A stretch of 5,053 nucleotides of DNA from assembly GCA_009928265.1 (NCBI GenBank), contig RFPR01000143.1:1-5053 (forward strand), written 5' to 3'. Positions 1-5,038 of the stretch are shown piece by piece. The stretch's first letter is position 1. Each line of letters starts with the position of its first letter. The notes under the pieces are model-generated. The model searched no databases, was not told the DNA's origin, and saw only the letters and a program-made list of their open reading frames with translations. This DNA is from Pseudomonadota bacterium. Lineage in GTDB: Bacteria; Verrucomicrobiota; Verrucomicrobiia; Chthoniobacterales; UBA6821. Position numbers and translations under genes: made by a program.

Positions 1-451
1 ATGGCGCCTCCTCGAAAAGGCCGCCGTGAAGCACGGAGGCTGCGTGAACCACCGGATAGGGCTCTTTGACGCGGCACTGGTGAAGGACAACCATCTCGCC
101 GCTCTCGGTGACTTGGCGCTTCTACCGCCAGTCATCGCTCAACTTCGCTCCGAGCATCCGGGGCTACCCATCGAGATCGAGGCCGACACGCTCGATCAGA
201 CCGAGCGACTCCTTGGCATGACTGGGATCGATGTCATCCTGCTCGACAACATGACCCCCGAAACGATGCGTAGGGCCATCGCACTCCGTGATGCCAAGGC
301 TCCCGACGTCCTATTGGAAGCCAGCGGCAGTGTGACTCTCGGAAAACTTCCCGAGATTGCAGCGACCGGGATTGATCGCATCTCGGTCGGGGCACTCACC
401 CACTCCGCACCGCATGCCGACCTCTCTCTGGAGATCGCCGATGCGCCCTGA
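1..451 (+). CDS. nadC: Quinolinate phosphoribosyltransferase (nicotinate-nucleotide pyrophosphorylase, carboxylating), 5'-truncated by the window edge
   Basis: NadC converts quinolinate and PRPP to nicotinate mononucleotide, CO2 and pyrophosphate in cytosolic de novo NAD synthesis. Only the C-terminal half (149 codons) is present; the reading frame runs off the left edge starting WRLLEKAAV, and the family is usually about 280-290 residues. Family signatures are visible in order: GGCVNHRIGLFDAALVKDNH (substrate-binding Arg/Lys/His region), EIEADTLDQ, DVILLDNM, LEASGSVTL and ISVGALTHSA, ending with the usual DLSLEI tail. These make up much of the phosphate- and PRPP-binding alpha/beta-barrel face. 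The stop TGA overlaps the start of the following biotin ligase gene (shared bases 441-451), so the two are very likely co-transcribed and translationally coupled. GC-rich, typical of the host. The identification is firm; the start lies outside the window. Confidence 0.95.
   Translation, partial: WRLLEKAAVKHGGCVNHRIGLFDAALVKDNHLAALGDLALLPPVIAQLRSEHPGLPIEIEADTLDQTERLLGMTGIDVILLDNMTPETMRRAIALRDAKAPDVLLEASGSVTLGKLPEIAATGIDRISVGALTHSAPHADLSLEIADAP
430..433 (+). promoter_or_regulatory. Shine-Dalgarno GGAG for the biotin ligase gene
   Basis: GGAG lies 7 bases before the ATG at 441, inside the end of nadC. It decides the start: an in-frame upstream ATG at 357 would need a long overlap with nadC and adds residues that look like nadC read in another frame. 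It is the only clear Shine-Dalgarno I see before a gene in this window. Confidence 0.6.
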
Positions 452-1091
452 GCCACTGCTGGACGCGGCGGCTCTCACTGCCGCCTCCCCGTGGGGTGTG
501 CCAGCCGAGGTGGTCGCCGAGATCACCTCCACGAACGATGAAATGCTCCGCCGTGGGGAAGCCGGAGCTCCCGAGGGAACGCTGCTCTTCGCGGAGAGCC
601 AGACGGCGGGACGGGGGCAGTTTCAGCGACCTTGGAGTTCCGCCGCCAGACTAGGACTCTGGTTTTCCCTGCTGCTGCGCCTCCAAATTAACGACACCAC
701 GATCCCGTCGCTCTCTGCCTTCGCCGCCGTCGCCTTGGTGAATACCCTGCAGAAACTTGGAATCAGCAACTGCGGGATCAAGGCACCCAACGATGTGCTG
801 ATCGGCGGACGTAAAGTCGCCGGCATCCTGGTAGAGACTCGCCCCGGTCGGAACCCCTTTGCCGTCATCGGAATCGGCCTAAACGTGAACCATGCCGCCC
901 AGGACTTTCCGGAGAAACTGAAGGAGAGTGCCACCTCGCTGGCGATGGCTGCCGGAGCACCACTTGAGCGTACCATCGTGGCTTCCGCACTCATCACGGA
1001 GTTGGGTAAGTCAGCCGATCAGATGAGGTATTCTCCCAAAGCAATCCTCACGGCATGGAACCGCCTTCTATTGGATTCAAAAAAAATCTGA
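441..1091 (+). CDS. birA: Biotin--[acetyl-CoA-carboxylase] ligase, monofunctional, lacking the C-terminal domain
   Basis: This enzyme activates biotin with ATP and transfers it to a lysine of the biotin carboxyl carrier protein in the cytosol. The 216-residue protein has no N-terminal helix-turn-helix, so it is the non-repressor type. The catalytic core is recognisable: TSTND (29-33), AESQTAGRGQFQRPW (51-65, biotin/AMP loop), IKAPNDV with the expected catalytic Lys114, GRKVAGILVE (123-132) and GIGLNVNH. Two oddities: the loop reads GRGQFQRPW where most relatives have GRGR, and KAPND replaces the usual KWPND. The protein stops at AWNRLLLDSKKI, exactly where relatives continue into a C-terminal beta-barrel of about 50 residues (E. 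coli BirA continues from RWEKLDNF). The DNA also turns AT-rich here and an A8 tract (1079-1086) sits just before the stop, so the 3' end looks replaced or frameshifted. Function as a ligase is likely; full activity is uncertain. Confidence 0.85.
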   Translation: MRPEPLLDAAALTAASPWGVPAEVVAEITSTNDEMLRRGEAGAPEGTLLFAESQTAGRGQFQRPWSSAARLGLWFSLLLRLQINDTTIPSLSAFAAVALVNTLQKLGISNCGIKAPNDVLIGGRKVAGILVETRPGRNPFAVIGIGLNVNHAAQDFPEKLKESATSLAMAAGAPLERTIVASALITELGKSADQMRYSPKAILTAWNRLLLDSKKI

Positions 1092-1132
1092 AAATAGATT
1101 TGGGTGACTTCTCAAAAAAGGAAAGGAAGAAA

Positions 1133-1160
1133 TAGACAGTTAATTACATGATACTACAAT
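1133..1160 (+). promoter_or_regulatory. Sigma70-like promoter of the lipoprotein gene
   Basis: TAGACA (1133-1138) and TACAAT (1155-1160) each match the sigma70 consensus at five of six positions, with a 16-base spacer. Transcription would start about 6-8 bases after the -10 box, at roughly 1166-1168, which is the ATG of the lipoprotein gene (1168). No Shine-Dalgarno precedes that ATG (the bases before it are CAGATCC), so the mRNA may be leaderless. Assigned by eye; AT-rich DNA yields chance matches. Confidence 0.5.
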
Positions 1161-1167
1161 CAGATCC

Positions 1168-1896
1168 ATGAAATTTATTTCCCGCTTATTAATAGTCATT
1201 TTCCCCCTTACCATTGCAGCTTGTTCCTCAATCCGGATTTCTCCGCAAACTGGTCAAAGAGTATTTTATGATCATGGCGCCGCCGTAGTTGTGGGAGTTA
1301 AAAAGAATGGAGATAAAGCAGGTGTGGCGATGCAAGGTCTTGGGGAATATGGCAGCGGACGCATAGCTTTTGGAATTCTGTATCACAATAAAACTCATTC
1401 ACCATGCAACTTTAGTCTCGAAAATATTTCAGCTGAAAATTCTAAGGGACAAAAACTCCGCATATACACTGCAGAACAATTAGAAAAGGAAGCCAGAACA
1501 AGAGCTGCAATTGCTGCTGCTTGTATAGCCCTAGGACAGGGAGCACAAAGCTATGCTGCCGCACAACCAACTTATACAAGTGCTTCAGGAAATTATAATG
1601 GCAGCACTCCTTATGGGAATTACTCGGGGTCCTACTACGGTTCTTCCACCACTTACAATCCTGCTCAACAGGTTGCAGCCAATCAAGCGATACAAGCAAA
1701 CACAGCAAATCAGCTCAGCTCTGTTGCTAATGGACTCAATCAAACATTAGGATCTATTTCTCAGATTTTGTCGCTTACAACCGTCCCCCCCGATCAATAT
1801 CTTGAAGGAATGATAATAGTAAAAAAAGCAGATTTAATCAATTTTAGGGTTAGCGCGAATGGAGAGGAAATACCTTTTGTGTTCTTGGTAAATTGA
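1168..1896 (+). CDS. Putative lipoprotein of unknown function with a Gly/Tyr/Ser-rich middle
   Basis: I do not recognise the family. The 242-residue protein opens with a lipoprotein signal peptide: Lys2/Arg6, hydrophobic LLIVIFPLTIAA, and a lipobox IAAC with Cys19 as the expected lipidated residue, so it should be membrane-anchored outside the cytoplasm. A predicted beta-rich domain follows (about 31-100, including YGSGRIAFGILYHN and FSLENISAENSKGQKLRIYT), then an Ala-rich helix (102-133), a low-complexity Gly/Tyr/Ser/Asn/Thr stretch (136-163), an Asn/Gln/Ala-rich segment (166-200), and a C-terminal beta segment ending EEIPFVFLVN. This resembles surface or periplasmic lipoproteins with a domain split by a flexible linker. 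The gene is AT-rich (24 of 60 GC in 1441-1500) between GC-rich neighbours and uses several AGA arginine codons, suggesting transfer. It has its own likely promoter; its stop overlaps the TTG start of tsaD. Confidence 0.8.
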   Translation: MKFISRLLIVIFPLTIAACSSIRISPQTGQRVFYDHGAAVVVGVKKNGDKAGVAMQGLGEYGSGRIAFGILYHNKTHSPCNFSLENISAENSKGQKLRIYTAEQLEKEARTRAAIAAACIALGQGAQSYAAAQPTYTSASGNYNGSTPYGNYSGSYYGSSTTYNPAQQVAANQAIQANTANQLSSVANGLNQTLGSISQILSLTTVPPDQYLEGMIIVKKADLINFRVSANGEEIPFVFLVN

Positions 1897-2927
1897 GCTC
1901 TAGTGATTTAGCTATTCTAGCGATTGAATCCAGCTGTGACGAGACTGCGGCTGCAGTTCTTCGTCCACCAGGAACGATCCTCTCCAGCCTGATCGCCTCG
2001 CAGGCTGAGGAACACGCCCGCTTTGGTGGGGTGGTGCCGGAAGTCGCCTCACGCAATCACCTCATGGCCGTCGACCCGCTTGTTCGTCGCGCCCTTGCCG
2101 CGGCGGGGGTGACGCCCTGTGATCTCGGCGCCGTGGCTGCTACTTCCGGTCCCGGCCTTGCACCTGCCCTTCTTGTGGGGGCCTCTTATGCCAAAGGCTT
2201 TGCACTGGCGCTCGGGATCCCCTATCTGGCTCTCAATCATCTCGAGGGACACCTGCTTTCCCCCTTCCTCGGCACAGAGGAGATTCCACCCCATATCGCC
2301 CTTCTGGTGAGCGGAGGCCATACCCAGCTCACCTTGGTTCGGGGTGCCGGTGACTACACCGTGCTAGGCCGCACGCTTGACGATGCGGCTGGCGAGGCCT
2401 TCGACAAGGCGGCCAAGCTTCTGGGGCTTCCCAATCCGGGTGGCATCGAGATCGATCACCTCGCTGCCTCGGGCGATCCCAAGGCCCACAAATTCCCACA
2501 GGCCTTCACCGAACACGGCAATCTCGACTTCAGCTTCAGCGGTCTCAAGACCTCCGTGCGCTACTTCGTTGAAAAGAATCCCGATCTGCTCAAGTCAGAA
2601 CAAGGGATGGCCGATCTCTGCGCCTCGATCCGCGCTGCCATTGTCGGAGTGCTCTTGCTCAAGACCGAGCGGGCCGTCGAGGATTCAGGCCTCAATCGTG
2701 TGGCCCTCTCCGGTGGCGTTGCCGCCAACCGTGCCCTGCGCGAAGGGATGACCGCACTCTGCACGGCAAAGGGCTGGGAACTCCACCTCCCCTCGCCGGG
2801 CCTCGCGACCGATAACGCTGCCATGATGGCCTTTGCAGCCGCGCACCATCTGGCGTCCGACAAGACAAGTTCCTTAAGCCGCGAGATTTCCCCGCAGTGG
2901 CAGGTTGGGAATGAAAGCAAGACCTGA
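1893..2927 (+). CDS. tsaD: tRNA N6-adenosine threonylcarbamoyltransferase
   Basis: TsaD transfers the threonylcarbamoyl group of threonylcarbamoyl-AMP to N6 of A37 in tRNAs reading ANN codons, working with TsaB and TsaE (neither is in this window). The 344-residue length matches the family (E. coli 337). Visible motifs: ILAIESSCDETAAAV (8-22), GGVVPEVASRNH (45-56), SGPGLAPALLVG (85-96), metal-binding His116 and His120 in NHLEGHL, SGGHTQL, DDAAGEAFDKAAKLLGL, FSFSGLKT, LSGGVAANRALR, and ATDNAAMMA with the metal-ligand Asp307. The start is TTG at 1893: the frame has a stop at 1851 and no ATG or GTG between it and the conserved N terminus. TTG overlaps the lipoprotein TGA as TTGA, and there is no clear Shine-Dalgarno, so translation may be coupled to the upstream gene. 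GC-rich (42 of 60 in 2341-2400), arginines apparently all CGN. Complete and very likely functional and essential. Confidence 0.96.
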   Translation: MSSSDLAILAIESSCDETAAAVLRPPGTILSSLIASQAEEHARFGGVVPEVASRNHLMAVDPLVRRALAAAGVTPCDLGAVAATSGPGLAPALLVGASYAKGFALALGIPYLALNHLEGHLLSPFLGTEEIPPHIALLVSGGHTQLTLVRGAGDYTVLGRTLDDAAGEAFDKAAKLLGLPNPGGIEIDHLAASGDPKAHKFPQAFTEHGNLDFSFSGLKTSVRYFVEKNPDLLKSEQGMADLCASIRAAIVGVLLLKTERAVEDSGLNRVALSGGVAANRALREGMTALCTAKGWELHLPSPGLATDNAAMMAFAAAHHLASDKTSSLSREISPQWQVGNESKT

Positions 2928-2964
2928 GAACCACATCGCTTTTATAGTTGCAATTGAAATCTTT

Positions 2965-3435
2965 ATGTCAAAAGTTGTGGCTATGAACTCCCCCCGTTCA
3001 ATGTTTCTTGCGGCCACGATTCTTGGTTTTTTTACAATTACAGCCCAAGCAACTGAGGGCTGGATAAGTTACGAAAGCCCTAAAGATTATGATGCTGCGC
3101 TAACAATGGCTTCTAAAAGCAATAAGAAGGTTCTTCTTGATTTTACGGGAAGCAATTGGTGCTTCTTTTGCAAGAAATTGAAAAGCGAGGTGTTTGATCA
3201 GACTGACTTCAAAAATTTTGCAAATAAAAATCTCGTTCTTGTAGAGGTCGATTTTCCTAAGCCTGTTTTATCCGCTCAAATAAACAGCCAGCGGGAAAGA
3301 TTTCGCAGCCAATACAACTTTGAAGGTTACCCCACCCTTGTTTTGCTAGATGCTAAGGGGAGAGTAATTAGACAACAATCGGGTTACCCGCCAGGAGGTG
3401 GAATCAATTGGTTTATTCATTGGGTCAATCAATAA
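2965..3435 (+). CDS. Secreted thioredoxin-like protein with a CFFC active site
   Basis: A 156-residue thioredoxin-fold protein. The N terminus is a signal peptide: short basic n-region, hydrophobic MFLAATILGFF, and a likely cleavage site after AQA (27-29). The mature domain has FTGSNWCFFC (60-69) with redox cysteines 66 and 69, KNLVLVEVDFP (88-98) and the cis-proline in YPTL (Pro123). It should act outside the cytoplasm as a thiol oxidoreductase; the partner is unknown. The start is uncertain: ATG 2965 (used here) or ATG 2983, which still gives a signal peptide; neither has a Shine-Dalgarno. The open frame extends back to TTG 2905 inside tsaD, but that adds a non-signal-like leader. The gene is strongly AT-rich (19 of 60 GC in 3181-3240) and uses AGA for half its arginines, unlike tsaD. 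The next gene is its paralog, 8 bases downstream. Confidence 0.85.
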   Translation: MSKVVAMNSPRSMFLAATILGFFTITAQATEGWISYESPKDYDAALTMASKSNKKVLLDFTGSNWCFFCKKLKSEVFDQTDFKNFANKNLVLVEVDFPKPVLSAQINSQRERFRSQYNFEGYPTLVLLDAKGRVIRQQSGYPPGGGINWFIHWVNQ

Positions 3436-3443
3436 ATCAACAT

Positions 3444-3959
3444 ATGAGCATTAAACTTTTTAGAGCTCCGATCGTTTTAGCCGCAGGAATTCTTATAATA
3501 GTTTTAGCATTTTATAAGTTCGTCCCTAGTAAGCCGATCAAGAAGGCGACCGTTTCCGCGCCGACAGAGATACAGCCCGCATCAGTACAGAATGGATGGA
3601 GCGACGATTATAAGGCCTCCCTCGCCACTGCGGCAAAGGAGCATAAAAACGTCCTTCTCGACTTCACTGGTAGTGACTGGTGCGGATGGTGCATCCGACT
3701 GAAGCGCGAGACCTTTGATCAGCCCGCCTTTAAGGAATACGCCGACAAGAACCTCGTCCTCGTCGAGATTGATTTCCCCCAGGGCAAAAGCCAGAGCCCC
3801 GAGGTGAAGAAGCAGAATGACGCCCTTCAGCAGCAGTATCAGGTGCAAGGGTTCCCGACGCTGGTTCTGCTCTCGCCCGAGGGCAAAGTGATCAAGCAGC
3901 AGAGCGGCTATATTCCCGGTGGACCAAAGGGGTTCATCGAGTGGGTCTCCTCGAAGTAG
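3444..3959 (+). CDS. Membrane-anchored thioredoxin-like protein with a CGWC active site
   Basis: A 171-residue protein with an N-terminal hydrophobic segment (APIVLAAGILIIVLAFY, 8-24) that looks like an uncleaved anchor, a Lys/Pro/Thr-rich linker (25-50), then a thioredoxin fold: FTGSDWCGWC (74-83, cysteines 80 and 83), KNLVLVEIDFP (102-112) and the cis-proline in FPTL (Pro138). The domain probably faces the periplasm as a thiol reductase/oxidase; the substrate is unknown. It aligns along its whole domain with the preceding gene product, so the two are tandem paralogs. ATG 3444 is chosen because the upstream TTG at 3408 would overlap the previous gene and spoil the anchor; no Shine-Dalgarno is visible. 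Composition is AT-rich up to about 3530 (anchor) and GC-rich afterwards (33 of 60 in 3721-3780), so the gene looks like a mosaic joined at the linker. Confidence 0.88.
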   Translation: MSIKLFRAPIVLAAGILIIVLAFYKFVPSKPIKKATVSAPTEIQPASVQNGWSDDYKASLATAAKEHKNVLLDFTGSDWCGWCIRLKRETFDQPAFKEYADKNLVLVEIDFPQGKSQSPEVKKQNDALQQQYQVQGFPTLVLLSPEGKVIKQQSGYIPGGPKGFIEWVSSK

Positions 3960-3973
3960 AGGCATGAAAAGTT

Positions 3974-4020
3974 GGGCGCAGTGCTTTGTTGCCCTGCGTT
4001 TGCCGTAGGTTTACTACGGC
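3974..4020. terminator. Paired hairpins between convergent genes, possible bidirectional terminator
   Basis: Two stems lie back to back in the 79-base spacer. The first is CGCAG (3977-3981) with CTGCG (3994-3998), extendable by G-U pairs in plus-strand RNA. The second is a perfect 7-base stem, GCCGTAG (4002-4008) with CTACGGC (4014-4020), around a 5-base loop. Position between convergent stops (3959 and 4039) fits transcription termination for both sides. Neither strand has a proper T-run after the stem, so it is not a canonical intrinsic terminator and could instead be a dispersed intergenic repeat. Confidence 0.45.
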
Positions 4021-4038
4021 GTCACTTGAACGACTCCC

Positions 4039-4812
4039 TCAGTCCAAACGGATCGCCGGGCTGACTTGATCCTGCCCTGCGCAGGAGAGGGCAACAGCAG
4101 CACCCGCCATGACGGGAGCCATCGCAGTCAAGGCGAGTTCCTCGTTGTTGCAGTCACGGCTCAGATGGCCAAGCACGAGATGTCCCAGTCCTTCGTGACG
4201 GATGGAGGAGGCAACTCCCGCCGCCGCCCCATTGGAGAGATGTCCATGACGTGACTGGATGCGTTGCTTCGTGGACCAAGGACGCTTGGTGTCCTTCTCC
4301 AGAAGCGCCTCGTCATAGTTGGCCTCCAGCAGAAGGCCATCCACGCCCCGCAGCGACTCGATGACCTGTGTGGTCGCATGACCGAGATCCGTGGCGAATC
4401 CGAAGGAGCGTCCGCCCCGGCTCACCGTGAAGCCGACCGGATCGACCGCATCATGGGGAACGGAAAAGGTCTGCACCGCGACGCCGTGCAACACGAATTC
4501 TGCGCCACTTTCAAAAAGATTCCATCCCCCGAAATCCTCCACCTTCTCACGCAGGATCATCGCGGTGCGCCGGTTGCAGTAGACCGGGGTGGCATGTTTC
4601 TTCGTCCACTGGGCGAGCCCCTTCACATGATCCCCATGCTCGTGGGTGATCAGAATGCCGGAGAGTTCCCGTGGCTCCACCCCGCAGAGCGCCAGGCGCG
4701 CAGTCAGTTCTCGCGTGCTCAACCCCGCGTCCACGAGCAGAGAGGTCGTCTCGGTCCTTACCAGAGCGGCATTCCCCGCGCTTCCGCTGGCCAAGACGGT
4801 GATTTCGATCAT
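4039..4812 (-). CDS. MBL-fold metallo-hydrolase, WalJ/YycJ (VicX) type
   Basis: A 257-residue metallo-beta-lactamase-fold protein. It opens ITVLASGSAGNAALV and LLVDAGLS (25-32), as in the WalJ/YycJ/VicX family. The metal-binding motif is THEHGDH (56-62), followed by VPHDAVDPVGF, FATDLGHAT (the Asp typical of metal bridging) and GHLSRDCNNEELA with the late His. In Firmicutes the family sits with the WalKR two-component system and is often described as a nuclease or hydrolase; here there is no such neighbour, so the substrate is open. ATG 4812 is chosen: the frame extends to an ATG at 4869, but that would run into the tRNA gene and adds residues outside the family N terminus. No Shine-Dalgarno is visible. 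It lies 49 bases downstream of the tRNA-Arg gene on the same strand, so read-through co-transcription is possible. GC-rich. Confidence 0.9.
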   Translation of the reverse strand: MIEITVLASGSAGNAALVRTETTSLLVDAGLSTRELTARLALCGVEPRELSGILITHEHGDHVKGLAQWTKKHATPVYCNRRTAMILREKVEDFGGWNLFESGAEFVLHGVAVQTFSVPHDAVDPVGFTVSRGGRSFGFATDLGHATTQVIESLRGVDGLLLEANYDEALLEKDTKRPWSTKQRIQSRHGHLSNGAAAGVASSIRHEGLGHLVLGHLSRDCNNEELALTAMAPVMAGAAVALSCAGQDQVSPAIRLD

Positions 4813-4861
4813 CGGTATAGGATAAGATCGTCCGTGAGCTCCGCGAGCAAATCCCGCGGCA

Positions 4862-4937
4862 TGGCGCACCCGGCAGGATTCGAACCTGCGACCAAGGGAT
4901 TAGAAATCCCCTGCTCTGTCCCCTGAGCTACGGGTGC
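4862..4937 (-). tRNA. tRNA-Arg, anticodon UCU, CCA encoded
   Basis: The 76-base gene folds without mismatch: acceptor GCACCCG/CGGGTGC, D-stem GCTC/GAGC, anticodon stem GGGGA/TCCCT (one G-U pair), T-arm GCAGG-TTCGAAT-CCTGC, discriminator G and an encoded CCA (4864-4862). The loop TTTCTAA places TCT at positions 34-36 (plus-strand 4902-4904), which reads AGA and possibly AGG. Position 37 is A and position 36 is U, the context recognised for t6A by the TsaD system. No convincing promoter was found in the upstream bases. Confidence 0.97.
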
Positions 4938-4946
4938 CCTATCAGA

Positions 4947-4999
4947 CAAAGACTATTGACGGGACTCGGGAAGTTGGACCACATGAGAGTTAGTCTTTG
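4947..4999. repeat. 9-base inverted repeat upstream of the tRNA gene
   Basis: CAAAGACTA (4947-4955) and TAGTCTTTG (4991-4999) are perfect inverted copies separated by 35 bases. The left arm lies 9 bases from the 5' end of the minus-strand tRNA. It could be an operator-like site or a weak stem; nothing else supports a function. Confidence 0.4.
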
Positions 5000-5000
5000 A

Positions 5001-5038
5001 GGGTTGTTTTGGTTTCTAGTGGGTTGTTGTTGGGTTGT
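5001..5038. repeat. GT-rich tract with three GGGTTGT copies
   Basis: GGGTTGT occurs at 5001-5007, 5021-5027 and 5032-5038, in a strand strongly biased to G and T (the minus strand reads ACAACCC). The runs GGG, GG, GGG, GGG could form a two-tier G-quadruplex. The whole 4938-5053 end shows no gene on either strand; I see only this tract and the inverted repeat. Confidence 0.45.

Noticed and set aside
357..440. Longer biotin ligase start at 357
   Set aside because: The added residues are nadC sequence in another frame; ATG 441 has a GGAG at good spacing.
1084..1101. AAATCT/AGATTT hairpin as the terminator of birA
   Set aside because: The stem is only 6 pairs with one C-G and is not followed by a T-run; too weak to terminate.
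2692..2934. Minus-strand open frames inside tsaD
   Set aside because: They are shadows of the conserved tsaD frame and show no family motifs.
2943..2948. TATAGT as a -10 box for the first thioredoxin gene
   Set aside because: No acceptable -35 hexamer lies at 15-19 bases upstream; a single hexamer in AT-rich DNA is weak evidence.
4813..4869. Longer hydrolase start at 4869
   Set aside because: It would overlap the 3' end of the tRNA and adds residues before the conserved family N terminus.
4264..4926. A 220-codon plus-strand open frame
   Set aside because: It lies antisense to the hydrolase and runs through the tRNA gene; it has no recognisable domain and is explained by GC-rich coding on the other strand.
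4862..4937. tRNA-Arg as an integration (att) site
   Set aside because: No integrase and no repeat of the tRNA 3' end elsewhere in the window; the AT-rich blocks are not adjacent to it.
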